From: Bacteroidota bacterium
GTDB lineage: Bacteria > Bacteroidota > Bacteroidia > Bacteroidales > JACABE01
Assembly: GCA_026391675.1 (NCBI GenBank)
Contig: JAPLDQ010000013.1
Coordinates: forward strand, 1 to 64,000
Length of the DNA: 64,000 nt
Direction: 5' to 3'
The notes beneath the pieces are model-generated. The model was not told the DNA's origin. It did no database searches and saw only the letters and a program-made list of their open reading frames with translations. Below are positions 55,701 through 61,686 of the stretch, piece after piece. Made by a program: the position numbers and the translations under genes. The number at the start of each line of letters is the position of its first letter. Within the stretch, counting starts at the first letter, position 1.

Positions 55701-56041
55701 GGGAAAAATTTTGGCAAATATATAATCTAACACAGCAATCAACTCAAATTATATTTGGTGATCAAATGACAGAATCCGAAATTGACAAATATGAATGTTT
55801 AAAATATCATGATGTTGAATTACATAGTATTGTAAAGCAATTTATTGATAACAATTTTGATTTTGAAAAAGAAGGCGGTTTCTTTCTTCCAAATGGAAAT
55901 GGTTTTGCAGAAGCTATGTTAGGTTCTCATGAGTATAAATTTTTTATAAATCCATTATCAGAAGTTGATCGTCAGATATTTTTAAAATCAGGATTCATTG
56001 AAATTGAACCAGCAAAATTTAACATTAATAATATACAATAA
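49766..56041 (+). CDS. DEAD-box helicase with DUF1998 region, DruE-like (or fused DrmA-DrmB)
   Basis: The 2091-residue protein has Walker A TTGTSSGKTECF (near 100), a DELH box (near 235), GTSATMGSG (motif III), two Cys pairs in FCRECGSSGW and HICPECNTEN, then TLEMGIDIG (near 1021) and QRVGRAGRS (near 1046). The DUF1998 zinc region follows: CSNCDNI, ITCPKCGDSSW, and a last cluster CSCQHNGKDGCYRC (near 1614) after DNIAGGTGYLEKLF. The C-terminal 400 residues include YLDGYTYH and LSWTLTWDDL, which recall the PD-(D/E)xK or Vsr-like end of this family. The length and order match Druantia DruE. In DISARM the helicase (DrmA) and DUF1998 (DrmB) parts are separate. It begins 3 bases after the UPF1-like gene. 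Confidence 0.85.
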   Translation: MLPLQQAYEVKYSILEYLKATFSFKDKTVHEAFYNFINDNENGIFKGPYISLKLPFVKAEDKDYIPLVIKPNFPPYDHQLKAFKRLTNQNGHTPKSTLITTGTSSGKTECFMYPILDYCYNMQHKLGIKVIILYPMNALATDQAKRLAETIWNDERLKGKITAGLFIGEGKDKKKFPKDMGFENIIENRQSIVDSPPDILLTNFKMLDYSLMRNTFHNLWNFNINDTTLLQYIVLDELHTYDGAQGTDVANLIRRLKLKLKIEKGQICAVGTSATMGSGEDSTKLLIEYAEKVYGESFDNNSIITEHRLNVNDFFDDDETLDRYIPRQIGLVDSRLAENETYSSYIQRQKRLWQIPEAVNETQLGEELKKLKLVKDLVSITNVEIKELRDLLKELADLNHEFKRLSEWDSVNEFNPREEIINSILALISEAKTKDKKKSAFLYLQIQIWIRELSGVLRELSEMPKFVWKDAVGDKKEPKAMPSYFCRECGSSGWLMVKDDNKNFFSKDPSQVYDYFFSNHKNIYFTNTINHKHVEEYEPNIVLNDYLNVIDLSLSSNTGENQLRIHSVRKLKENKARHICPECNTENTIGIIGTRVATLSSITISQILSSDLDPRHEKYRKILAFTNSVQDAAHQAGFVEARNYRFTFRSSLQKVINILNKPVSLNELQEEFIKYWKTNADPSGENNEEAYFYRFLPDDYKGKVDLANDFKFQNKFSEEFKHEFDLRIKWEVASEFGYNALIGRTLEKTGASATKFDEEKLKEVYPKIKDWLFTNDINITEAELMPFINGMLHRIRTRGGIDNEYFSKFRSNKLELRDLNWWQDSRHFLNKNFGMKSRLPKLITNESHSKGMLDFTHSTSNTWFKNYFSKSFQNAQNYNAIVNDFYSELLDTLTEVGILNKVINKNNNNYAILPESIIIENKVKCHECNSCASKLNVAESDNLTVQTNCLDYTCKSGIYFPKPPTRPNYYQLVYNRNRSPRIYAAEHTGLLERKDRENKETDFKERPKFNSLNTIVATSTLEMGIDIGTLNTAINNSIPPLTSNFLQRVGRAGRSTGTALITNFAQSKPHDLFYYQEPSDMMDGEIATPGCYLEAKDILFRHFFAFCLDNWSSDDPKNHSIPSRLITLRLLTTDLNTPDFFPNRIISYIKSKENEFLNRFNEFYKPDLEDIKVLELLREYLLEESFYNRLRKVFEKLKAEYQYIFEKRYEIDESIKINKLAENDDERKTLESEKKALWGLKRLLDKRSLLEHLTNVGMLPNYAFPETGVTLNAWVKDNQAKGSNSIPRDHQFEIVRSSNVAIREFAPDNHFYSQGYKFDISGINTFDWKDTGTLIEKRFCSNCDNIEIAVKANEITCPKCGDSSWSSVKNKHIFVRLNGVKSANTRDKATLDDSSDDRDSSQYKISKHIKFDDNSFQGAWGMKDIPFGIEYVKNADIQIVNLGLFSTVDANKISINNIENVPYHGFVTCKHCGKSSSEPHKARFDKNFKFHYGYCKYKNILYQGHRDEVFEEVYLFKEMKTEALKVLLPVQDFDGEAQVKMFKAGLELGLKKYYKGNPQHISILDYLEYNVQNSRFDRYLVIHDNIAGGTGYLEKLFNPVEFTEVITKAYQAIKECSCQHNGKDGCYRCIFTYSNQSIQNELSRSVAEKLFKKIVDKSSAWERYNSGINKLTGNGQIEESELEDRFIRSLRNHIQTKEIEGWLFEDFIQDGVVNYKFRIKNGNDSYSYFIRPQVELGKSDGISYRTRTDFYITLTSININGQPIEDISVLSSFKDIAIYLDGYTYHATKENQRFFNDLQKRNSIVNSGNKLSWTLTWDDLERFDSTDEHSKKDNLALTSDHYNTMNIYKNIPYWMKFSSEIIQTSNSMDRLIWLLSNPKQDQFVIEKTNLYLSLLQIEFGKPSVDEKEIENYFLKFTNQPETTQIASNRTSGQFYVFPEIQINELNIIKFTNAIKLSDLKLKSSLYVDEINEAINKETWEKFWQIYNLTQQSTQIIFGDQMTESEIDKYECLKYHDVELHSIVKQFIDNNFDFEKEGGFFLPNGNGFAEAMLGSHEYKFFINPLSEVDRQIFLKSGFIEIEPAKFNINNIQ

Positions 56042-58128
56042 TGAAACTATTCATTCATGACAAATGCATGGAGAGGTTGATTGAACTTCCCAAAGCAATA
56101 GCGAAAAAAGTATTGGAATTCAATAAGAAATTCAGAGAAAATTCACGTTCTGAAGCAATTCATTTAGAACCAATAATTACATTTAAAGATTCGTCACTAA
56201 GAACAGCAAGAATCGACCAAAAATATAGGGCAATTATAGGTGTTGCTTCAGGTGATAATTATCATTTATTATGGGTAGACAACCATGATGAAGCCATGGA
56301 TTGGGCAAAAAACAAGGTATTTGAGTGGAACGAAAATACGCAAATTGCACAGATTTATTCAATGCCAAATAATATTGATGTAAATGTACTAAGACCTGAA
56401 AATGTATCAAATGTTTTGTTTTCTAATTATTCTGATATTGAATTAATTAATATTGGTGTTCCAGTTACTCTTATTGAACTTGTAAAAGGAATATCTGATT
56501 TAAAAGAACTTGAGGCTGCAGAAAAATTCTTACCAAATGATGCATTTGAAAATTTGTTTTATTTATCCGAAGGAATAAGCATAACTCAATTGATTTCAGA
56601 GATAAATGATGGAAAATCAAGTTCTATTAATTCGGAAGATCAATTAAATAGTAATAATAATAAACGTTATTTTGTTGAAGTAGATGATTTGTTGATGGAC
56701 GAAATAATCAATGGTGACTTTGTTAAATGGCAAACATTTCTTCATCCAACACAACGTCAATTGGTTGAGTCAAATTTTAAAGGTTCTGTGAAAGTTTCTG
56801 GTGGAGCTGGAACTGGAAAAACAGTTGCAGCATTACATAGATTAAAAAAATTATCAAGCGAACAAGATAAGACTGATTTTAGGAAAATTATTTTTATAAC
56901 ATTTACAAATGCATTAACAAAGAACTTAAAGAATTTAGCAAACAAACTCTCTATAGATAATTCAAAAGTAATAATTACTAACATTGATTCATTAGTCAAA
57001 GAATTAGCCTTAAATGCTAAAATAACTACTATAAATTCAAGGATACTTGATATGTATAATTCTAAAAGTAGTGCTGAAGTGTGGGATGAAATTTTGGAAA
57101 ATAATCTTAGTGAATTTGAAGTCCGTTTTCTTTCAGCAGAATATCAGAATGTAATTTTATATAATGATGTTAAAACTCTTGATGTCTATTTAAATACAAG
57201 TAGAATAGGAAGAGGTAAACCATTGACTCGTAAACAAAAAATTGATATTTGGACTTTGGTTGAGAAATACAAGCATTTTAAACAATCTAATGATTTTTTT
57301 GATAGATATGAGCTTTTTAATCTTCTTTCAAATTATAATGATAAAAATGAAATAAAACCGTTTAAACATGTTATTGCAGATGAAATTCAAGATCTATCAA
57401 ACGTTGAATTACGACTTTTGCGATCACTGGTAGAGGTAAAAGAAAATGATATGTTTCTAGTTGGTGATCCATATCAGAAAATCTATGATAAGAAAATCAA
57501 TTTCTCTTCTGTAGGAATTTCAATTAGAGGTAATCGAAGTAAACAATTAAGAATTAATTATAGAACATCTGAAGAAATAAAAAAATTAGCTATCTCTACA
57601 ATTAAAGGAATAAATTACGACGATTTCGATGGTGAACAAGAAAAACTAGTGGGGTATTTATCTGTCTTTCATGGAGAACGTCCAATCTATGAAATATTCT
57701 CTACAAAAGGTCAAGAAATTGATTTTGTTATTGAGAACCTATCAATTCTAAAGGACACTGGATTAAATTTAAATGCAATGGCAATAGGATCAAGAACAAA
57801 AGATGGGTTAAAGGATATCAAAACATTACTCCACAAATTAAAAATACCCTATAATGATATTACAACATCTTCATCAAATGATTCGGATGGAATTGTATTA
57901 TCAACATTTCATGGATTAAAAGGTCTTGAATTTAAAGCATTGTTTCTTATTGATGTTAATAATAGAACATGCCCATTAATAGTTAGTGATTTTTATAAAA
58001 TGGATGAAAATGAGAAAACAGAATATATAAGCAGAGAAAAAAGTCTTATTTATGTTGCAATGACAAGAGCAATAACCTTTCTTATGATAACTGGTACTGG
58101 AATAAAATCCGATAGTATTTGTATTTAA
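56041..58128 (+). CDS. UvrD-type superfamily 1 helicase with ParE/RelE-like N-terminus
   Basis: The 695-residue protein starts with about 105 residues like a ParE/RelE toxin fold: MERLIELPKAIAKKVLEFNKKF, TARIDQKYRAI and NYHLLWVDNHDEAMDWA. A linker leads to the helicase: VSGGAGTGKTVAALH (near 253), IADEIQDLS (near 445), VGDPYQKIYD (near 473), LRINYRTSEE, STFHGLKGLEF and YVAMTRAITF (near 671). The core is short, with no clear 2B domain. Its start codon overlaps the stop of the preceding gene (TAATG), so translation is coupled. The toxin-like part could target the translation apparatus or only mediate binding. Confidence 0.85.
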   Translation: MKLFIHDKCMERLIELPKAIAKKVLEFNKKFRENSRSEAIHLEPIITFKDSSLRTARIDQKYRAIIGVASGDNYHLLWVDNHDEAMDWAKNKVFEWNENTQIAQIYSMPNNIDVNVLRPENVSNVLFSNYSDIELINIGVPVTLIELVKGISDLKELEAAEKFLPNDAFENLFYLSEGISITQLISEINDGKSSSINSEDQLNSNNNKRYFVEVDDLLMDEIINGDFVKWQTFLHPTQRQLVESNFKGSVKVSGGAGTGKTVAALHRLKKLSSEQDKTDFRKIIFITFTNALTKNLKNLANKLSIDNSKVIITNIDSLVKELALNAKITTINSRILDMYNSKSSAEVWDEILENNLSEFEVRFLSAEYQNVILYNDVKTLDVYLNTSRIGRGKPLTRKQKIDIWTLVEKYKHFKQSNDFFDRYELFNLLSNYNDKNEIKPFKHVIADEIQDLSNVELRLLRSLVEVKENDMFLVGDPYQKIYDKKINFSSVGISIRGNRSKQLRINYRTSEEIKKLAISTIKGINYDDFDGEQEKLVGYLSVFHGERPIYEIFSTKGQEIDFVIENLSILKDTGLNLNAMAIGSRTKDGLKDIKTLLHKLKIPYNDITTSSSNDSDGIVLSTFHGLKGLEFKALFLIDVNNRTCPLIVSDFYKMDENEKTEYISREKSLIYVAMTRAITFLMITGTGIKSDSICI

Positions 58129-58207
58129 TAAATTCATAGTCTTTTTTCAAATATGACATTATTGTTAACACTGATGATTGAAAAGAAGATTGAAAAAAAA
58201 TAATTGA

Positions 58208-58402
58208 ATGATAAAAATAAAGGGAAACATTACAGAAGAAACAGGGAATATAAAAGCAAAAAGTCCAAATGATATCCAGCGAAAAAAAATTTTGGAAGAC
58301 TACACAATAGAGGAATTAAACGAAATGCCCCCACAAGTCGTGATGGAATTGTTTGCAGAATCTGCTTTACAAGATTTTACAGATGATGAGAATGATATTT
58401 AA
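58208..58402 (+). CDS. small acidic protein, 64 aa, unknown function
   Basis: A frame from ATG 58208 to TAA 58402 encodes an acidic peptide (MIKIKGNITEETGNIKAKS ... ALQDFTDDENDI) without a recognised domain. It lies 79 bases after the UvrD-type helicase gene and could be the last gene of the defence operon. The next gene is on the other strand and overlaps its end by 4 bases. A short peptide like this might be an inhibitor or a partner of the operon proteins, but nothing shows it. Confidence 0.5.
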   Translation: MIKIKGNITEETGNIKAKSPNDIQRKKILEDYTIEELNEMPPQVVMELFAESALQDFTDDENDI

Positions 58403-59061
58403 AGTTCAGAATAATCCCCCTCTTCACCAATTAATTCAGATAAATATTTTCCAAAGGGAAATAAGAACATTTCAATATTCTCAGGTTCTGTTTTATACAG
58501 AAGAGATAATTTATCTATTATTATCAAATAATCTTTATATCTTTTTATAGCATTTTCATAATTAATACCTTTTAAAATCATAAGTTCATCATATCGTTCT
58601 AAATCAACAATATCAATTATTTGCTGATCAAGAATTAAAGCTTTAAAACCTTCAATTCTTGTGTTAAGAAAGTAAGCAAACTTACTCATTGTAGATAATC
58701 CTAATCCATCAATAAGTTTTATGTCTTTTTCTAATTTATTAATACTAATATCTTTACGAACATATTCTTGGAGTATATTAATTAAATTATTAAAATTATC
58801 ATTTTTAAGTAATATATCAATATTTTTTCCACGCCCTTTTGTTGGATAACCCCACATTAATGTTTTAATTACAAACTCCTTTAAATCCCAACTTGAATTT
58901 ATTATATCAAATCTGTTAAGGGTAATTATACTTTTGCCATTAAATATCTTATAAATTATATCAGATTGATCTTCACAAATCCAATTTTTTATTTTTATGT
59001 CAAAAGATTGATTATTAACAGGTAATTCAATTATTAAATTTTTAAAGTTTGACATTCTCAT
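58399..59061 (-). CDS. hypothetical protein, 220 aa, possible OGG-fold
   Basis: The protein starts MRMSNFKNLIIELPVNN. Segments VIKTLMWGYPTKGRGKNI (near 68-85) and GLGLSTMSKFAYFLNTRIEG (near 120-139) recall the helix-hairpin-helix and neighbouring part of the small 8-oxoguanine glycosylase-fold proteins found in mobile elements; I cannot confirm this. It has no signal peptide. It faces the defence operon and overlaps the end of the 64-residue frame by 4 bases. Two other minus-strand genes of unknown function lie upstream. Confidence 0.6.
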   Translation of the reverse strand: MRMSNFKNLIIELPVNNQSFDIKIKNWICEDQSDIIYKIFNGKSIITLNRFDIINSSWDLKEFVIKTLMWGYPTKGRGKNIDILLKNDNFNNLINILQEYVRKDISINKLEKDIKLIDGLGLSTMSKFAYFLNTRIEGFKALILDQQIIDIVDLERYDELMILKGINYENAIKRYKDYLIIIDKLSLLYKTEPENIEMFLFPFGKYLSELIGEEGDYSEL

Positions 59062-59190
59062 TTTATTATTTTTAGATGATTTTCACAATGTTATCCAATT
59101 ACTACTTCAATGAATTTAAAAAAGCTATCTATATGAAATCCTCAATGTAAGAATACTATGAAGCTAAAATTACAATATATTTTATTCATT

Positions 59191-60333
59191 TTAAATTTCA
59201 TAAAAAGTACCTTTAGAGCTATTTTTGCTGCTTTCCATAAGCTGCAATTTAGTCAAAGATGAGATTAATAATAATTCTTCTTTAATATCATTTAAGCTAA
59301 TTTCATTTATAAAACTACTTTTTAAAGCTATATTATAGGTTGCTCTTAATTTTTTGGAACTTATTTTCCCAGAAATATACTTCTTCAATTCGTTTGTTAT
59401 CTTTTTAATAGTTACAAATCGATCAATATTTTCATTCATAATATTAAATAATGGCATTTCGTGATCTAAGGCAATTTCACTTAATTCATATACAGTTAAT
59501 GGAGTAAGTGTTTTATTGTCAGATTCTTTCGTTAATAGTGACTTAAAAGCATTATTGAAATGTGCCGAAACAATATTCTTATCAATTTCTAATTTAGAAA
59601 TCTGACTTAATTTTATTTCACCCTCTTCATGATAAATCATAATTTCATCCAGGATACTATCGAGCCACTTATCAAAAAAAACTTTCCCACCAGTATAGTA
59701 GAAATATCTTTTTATGAATCCTATAGGATAAAAAATATTATCATAATGTCGATCTTGGGTAATCATTCGAAGTGTGAAATTTTTATATAAATCCTGCTTT
59801 GAATATACTTTTTTTAAGGCATTAATTTTATAGGTCTTAATAATAGGAATTTTATCTGCTTTATCTATTTTAGATATTAGTACTTCAATAGAATTCACCA
59901 TATAATTGTTAAATGGCGAAACTGAATAAATAGCATTATTTGAGGAGTTGTTATCATTAACTGTATCAATATTGGAATCAATATAAAATAATAAAAATTC
60001 CTCGTACTGGTATAGCCCACTCTTCCATTTATTAATAGAACTTAAGGGAGAATCTAAAATATCGTTAATGTTATCTAAAGATAAGAAGTTTATCATAGTA
60101 TTAATAATGTTAAGCATATCTTGAGTATCCCCAGTAGTTACTGAAAATTCTAATAAATGAAATAAATTTAAACCTTCATTTGATTCATTAAGATAAATTT
60201 TAGTATACTTATCAGCACCAGCAACATAACTACAATAGGAATTTGCTGATGGTAAAGGCAATTTTGCTTCATTAACTAACCAATCAATAAATTCAGTACG
60301 TAAAAAAAACTTGTTTTTCATAATTATATTCAT
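59191..60333 (-). CDS. hypothetical protein, 380 aa
   Basis: The protein has no signal peptide and no recognised domain. It is rich in Asn, Ile and Lys and has many predicted helices. The N-terminus (FLRTEFIDWLVNEAKLPLPSANSYCSYVAGADKY, in part) has a pattern like the N-terminal segment of some element-borne proteins that bind DNA or recombine, with a PLPSANSY turn. The start could be Met1 (60333) or Met5 (60321). It lies 12 bases after a 115-residue gene on the same strand and 129 bases before the 220-residue gene, so the three probably form one operon. Confidence 0.6.
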   Translation of the reverse strand: MNIIMKNKFFLRTEFIDWLVNEAKLPLPSANSYCSYVAGADKYTKIYLNESNEGLNLFHLLEFSVTTGDTQDMLNIINTMINFLSLDNINDILDSPLSSINKWKSGLYQYEEFLLFYIDSNIDTVNDNNSSNNAIYSVSPFNNYMVNSIEVLISKIDKADKIPIIKTYKINALKKVYSKQDLYKNFTLRMITQDRHYDNIFYPIGFIKRYFYYTGGKVFFDKWLDSILDEIMIYHEEGEIKLSQISKLEIDKNIVSAHFNNAFKSLLTKESDNKTLTPLTVYELSEIALDHEMPLFNIMNENIDRFVTIKKITNELKKYISGKISSKKLRATYNIALKSSFINEISLNDIKEELLLISSLTKLQLMESSKNSSKGTFYEI

Positions 60334-60345
60334 ATAAATTATTAA

Positions 60346-60693
60346 TTAGTTAAAATATAAACGATTAGATAGATTTTTAGCCAAAACAGTAATAGTATTT
60401 TTATAAACTTCTGGGCGAATTAATAAGTCGATTTGAGTCTCCAAAGTTAGTGTTTCATTATTAACTTTTAAATCTTTTATGTACTTAGGTTTTTTAACAA
60501 ATTCTAAATAAGTTAAATCGTTACATTCTGAAAACTCAATCGTTTCAGTTGATAATTCTTTGGTCATAAAAAAGACCAATTGATAATAATTCTCAGAATA
60601 TAATGAATCCTCATAAAAGGTCAGCCCTATACATATTTCATCGTTATATTTAAATTTAACCCAACGGTGAGGAATAAAGATTGGTTTTTTCAT
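60346..60693 (-). CDS. hypothetical protein, 115 aa
   Basis: The protein starts MKKPIFIPHRWVKFKYNDEICIGLTFYED and has no known domain. It is predicted to be soluble, with a beta-rich first half. It lies 12 bases upstream of the 380-residue gene in the same direction and is likely to be translated with it. The small size and the partner gene would suit an antitoxin or regulator, but the sequence does not show it. Confidence 0.55.
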   Translation of the reverse strand: MKKPIFIPHRWVKFKYNDEICIGLTFYEDSLYSENYYQLVFFMTKELSTETIEFSECNDLTYLEFVKKPKYIKDLKVNNETLTLETQIDLLIRPEVYKNTITVLAKNLSNRLYFN

Positions 60694-61048
60694 ATATTGT
60701 AATATTTAAAAAATTTTAATATCACATATATCCAATATTTCTCCGAAATATTAACAAATATCAAATTATTTTCAATAAAAATTGAAATTTATACCGATTC
60801 TAAATAAAATCAGCTCATATACAGTGTAATACAGAAATATTCAACTTAAATTAAATAAATTTACAGAAATACATTTTTTTTCAAACTTATTAAGAGAACA
60901 AAACGAGAGTCGTTTGAAATAAATTCTGGTTATAATAAAACATCAGTGTCTAAACAAATGTTAATGTAGCTTAAATGAAGCCTTGGGCTGATGTTTTGCA
61001 TGCTGATTAAAGCAAATCTATTCTTAAATAAAAATGTTTTCAGAAGGC
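60694..61048. other. intergenic region upstream of the HipBA repeat
   Basis: These AT-rich bases contain no coding frame, RNA gene or strong hairpin that I can support. The right edge of the integrated element could be in this interval, because after it backbone-like sequence (copies of a secreted-protein gene) begins. No tRNA-Ala end copy was seen. Confidence 0.45.
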
Positions 61049-61225
61049 TTAAAAATGCTGTTTAACGACAATTTGATTAGTTCGATTAAGTTTTTTTCTA
61101 AGTAGTTCGGATAAAGCCACAACATTATATACCATTGCTACATAAACCCATGAATTTCCAACTTTCTTTTCTTATACAACACAGTCAAGAACGCCAGCGC
61201 CTAATTTAAAAGCACCCTCCCCTTC
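61049..61225 (-). pseudogene. 3' fragment of a secreted-protein gene, copy of 63051-63190
   Basis: Read on the minus strand, one frame gives EGEGAFKLGAGVLDCVV, a stop, then EKKVGNSWVYVAMVYNVVALSELLRKK. This matches the end of the intact protein at 63051-63761 (KGDGKFGTSTRILIS then EKKVGNLWVYEAMIYNVVVFS). A stop in the middle and the lack of an upstream part show that it is broken. The nucleotide match continues into the downstream flank (AAAATGCTGTT at 61052 and 63018). Confidence 0.75.
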
Positions 61226-61235
61226 TTGTATTTAA

Positions 61236-61311
61236 CTGATATGAAATAAAAAAACTCAAAGAAACTTTTGCAAATTTAAATAGAATATTGTATATTTGCC
61301 TGAAATATCAG
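61236..61311 (+). promoter_or_regulatory. promoter of the HipBA-type operon with flanking inverted repeat
   Basis: TTG (61268-61270) and TATATTTG (61291-61298) are 20 bases apart, a good -33/-7 pair. CTGATAT (61236-61242) and ATATCAG (61305-61311) are inverted half-sites on either side of it, suitable for autorepression by the HipB-like protein. The -7 box overlaps the longest frame, so the start is ATG 61336. Confidence 0.6.
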
Positions 61312-61335
61312 TCACTAACTAATAAATTACACTTA

Positions 61336-61686
61336 ATGAATGAATACTCAGACTATAATTGGATAGCAGCAAGTGATACTGCATTAATGGGAGTCATTGG
61401 TTCTTTTATAAAACATCACCGTATACTTCAAAATAAAACGCAGACACAGCTTGCTAAAGAAGCAGGCATAGCCCGCTCAACGTTAAGTTTGTTTGAAAGG
61501 GGTGAAAATACAAGTATGATTGTATTTATTCAACTTCTTAGGACATTAAATCTTTTACACCTCCTGCAGTCGTTTCAGGTAAAACAACAAATTAGTCCTT
61601 TACAGCTGGCTAAAATGGAAAAATCAGTGCGAAGAAGAGTAAGAAAAAAAGAAGAAAATAATTCTCAACCTAAATCTGAGTGGTAA
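61336..61686 (+). CDS. hipB: HipB-like helix-turn-helix antitoxin
   Basis: From ATG 61336 the protein has 116 residues and an XRE-type helix-turn-helix: IGSFIKHHRILQNKTQTQLAKEAGIARSTLSLFERG in the first half, with the recognition helix in ARSTLSLFE. The C-terminal third is very basic (KSVRRRVRKKEE). In HipBA systems such a protein binds the toxin and represses the operon. The stop codon overlaps the start of the HipA-like gene by one base, which fits a toxin-antitoxin pair. The longer upstream frame (from 61288) starts inside the promoter and is not used. Confidence 0.85.
   Translation: MNEYSDYNWIAASDTALMGVIGSFIKHHRILQNKTQTQLAKEAGIARSTLSLFERGENTSMIVFIQLLRTLNLLHLLQSFQVKQQISPLQLAKMEKSVRRRVRKKEENNSQPKSEW

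Larger units (their letters stand above)
34460..58402 (+). other. candidate hybrid defence operon (DISARM/Druantia-like)
   Basis: Six large plus-strand genes follow one another with junctions of +6, +12, +6, +3 and -1 bases and one small frame after them. In order: SNF2 helicase, adenine methyltransferase, sacsin-type ATPase, UPF1-like helicase, DEAD/DUF1998 helicase, ParE-like/UvrD helicase. The first two match the start of DISARM class 1. The fifth matches Druantia DruE, or DrmA and DrmB joined. The order is that of DISARM class 1 with two ATPases added in the middle and a UvrD-type helicase in place of the PLD protein. One transcript is likely. Confidence 0.7.
25773..60700. mobile_element. 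integrative element inserted at tRNA-Ala (right end not located)
   Basis: The left part carries the gene set of an integrative element: recombinase, small helix-turn-helix protein, MerR-like regulator, primase-helicase and ribbon-helix-helix protein. The cargo is a 24-kb set of large defence-type genes. I looked for a second copy of the tRNA-Ala 3' end (GACTCCCATACGCTCCA) in 58-64 kb and did not see one. The right edge given is only where backbone-like genes seem to resume; the true end may lie past 64 kb. No conjugation genes are visible. Confidence 0.5.

Noticed and set aside
58353-58550. 65-codon plus-strand frame after the UvrD-type helicase
   Set aside because: It overlaps both the 64-residue frame and the convergent 220-residue gene and has a composition typical of a shadow frame.
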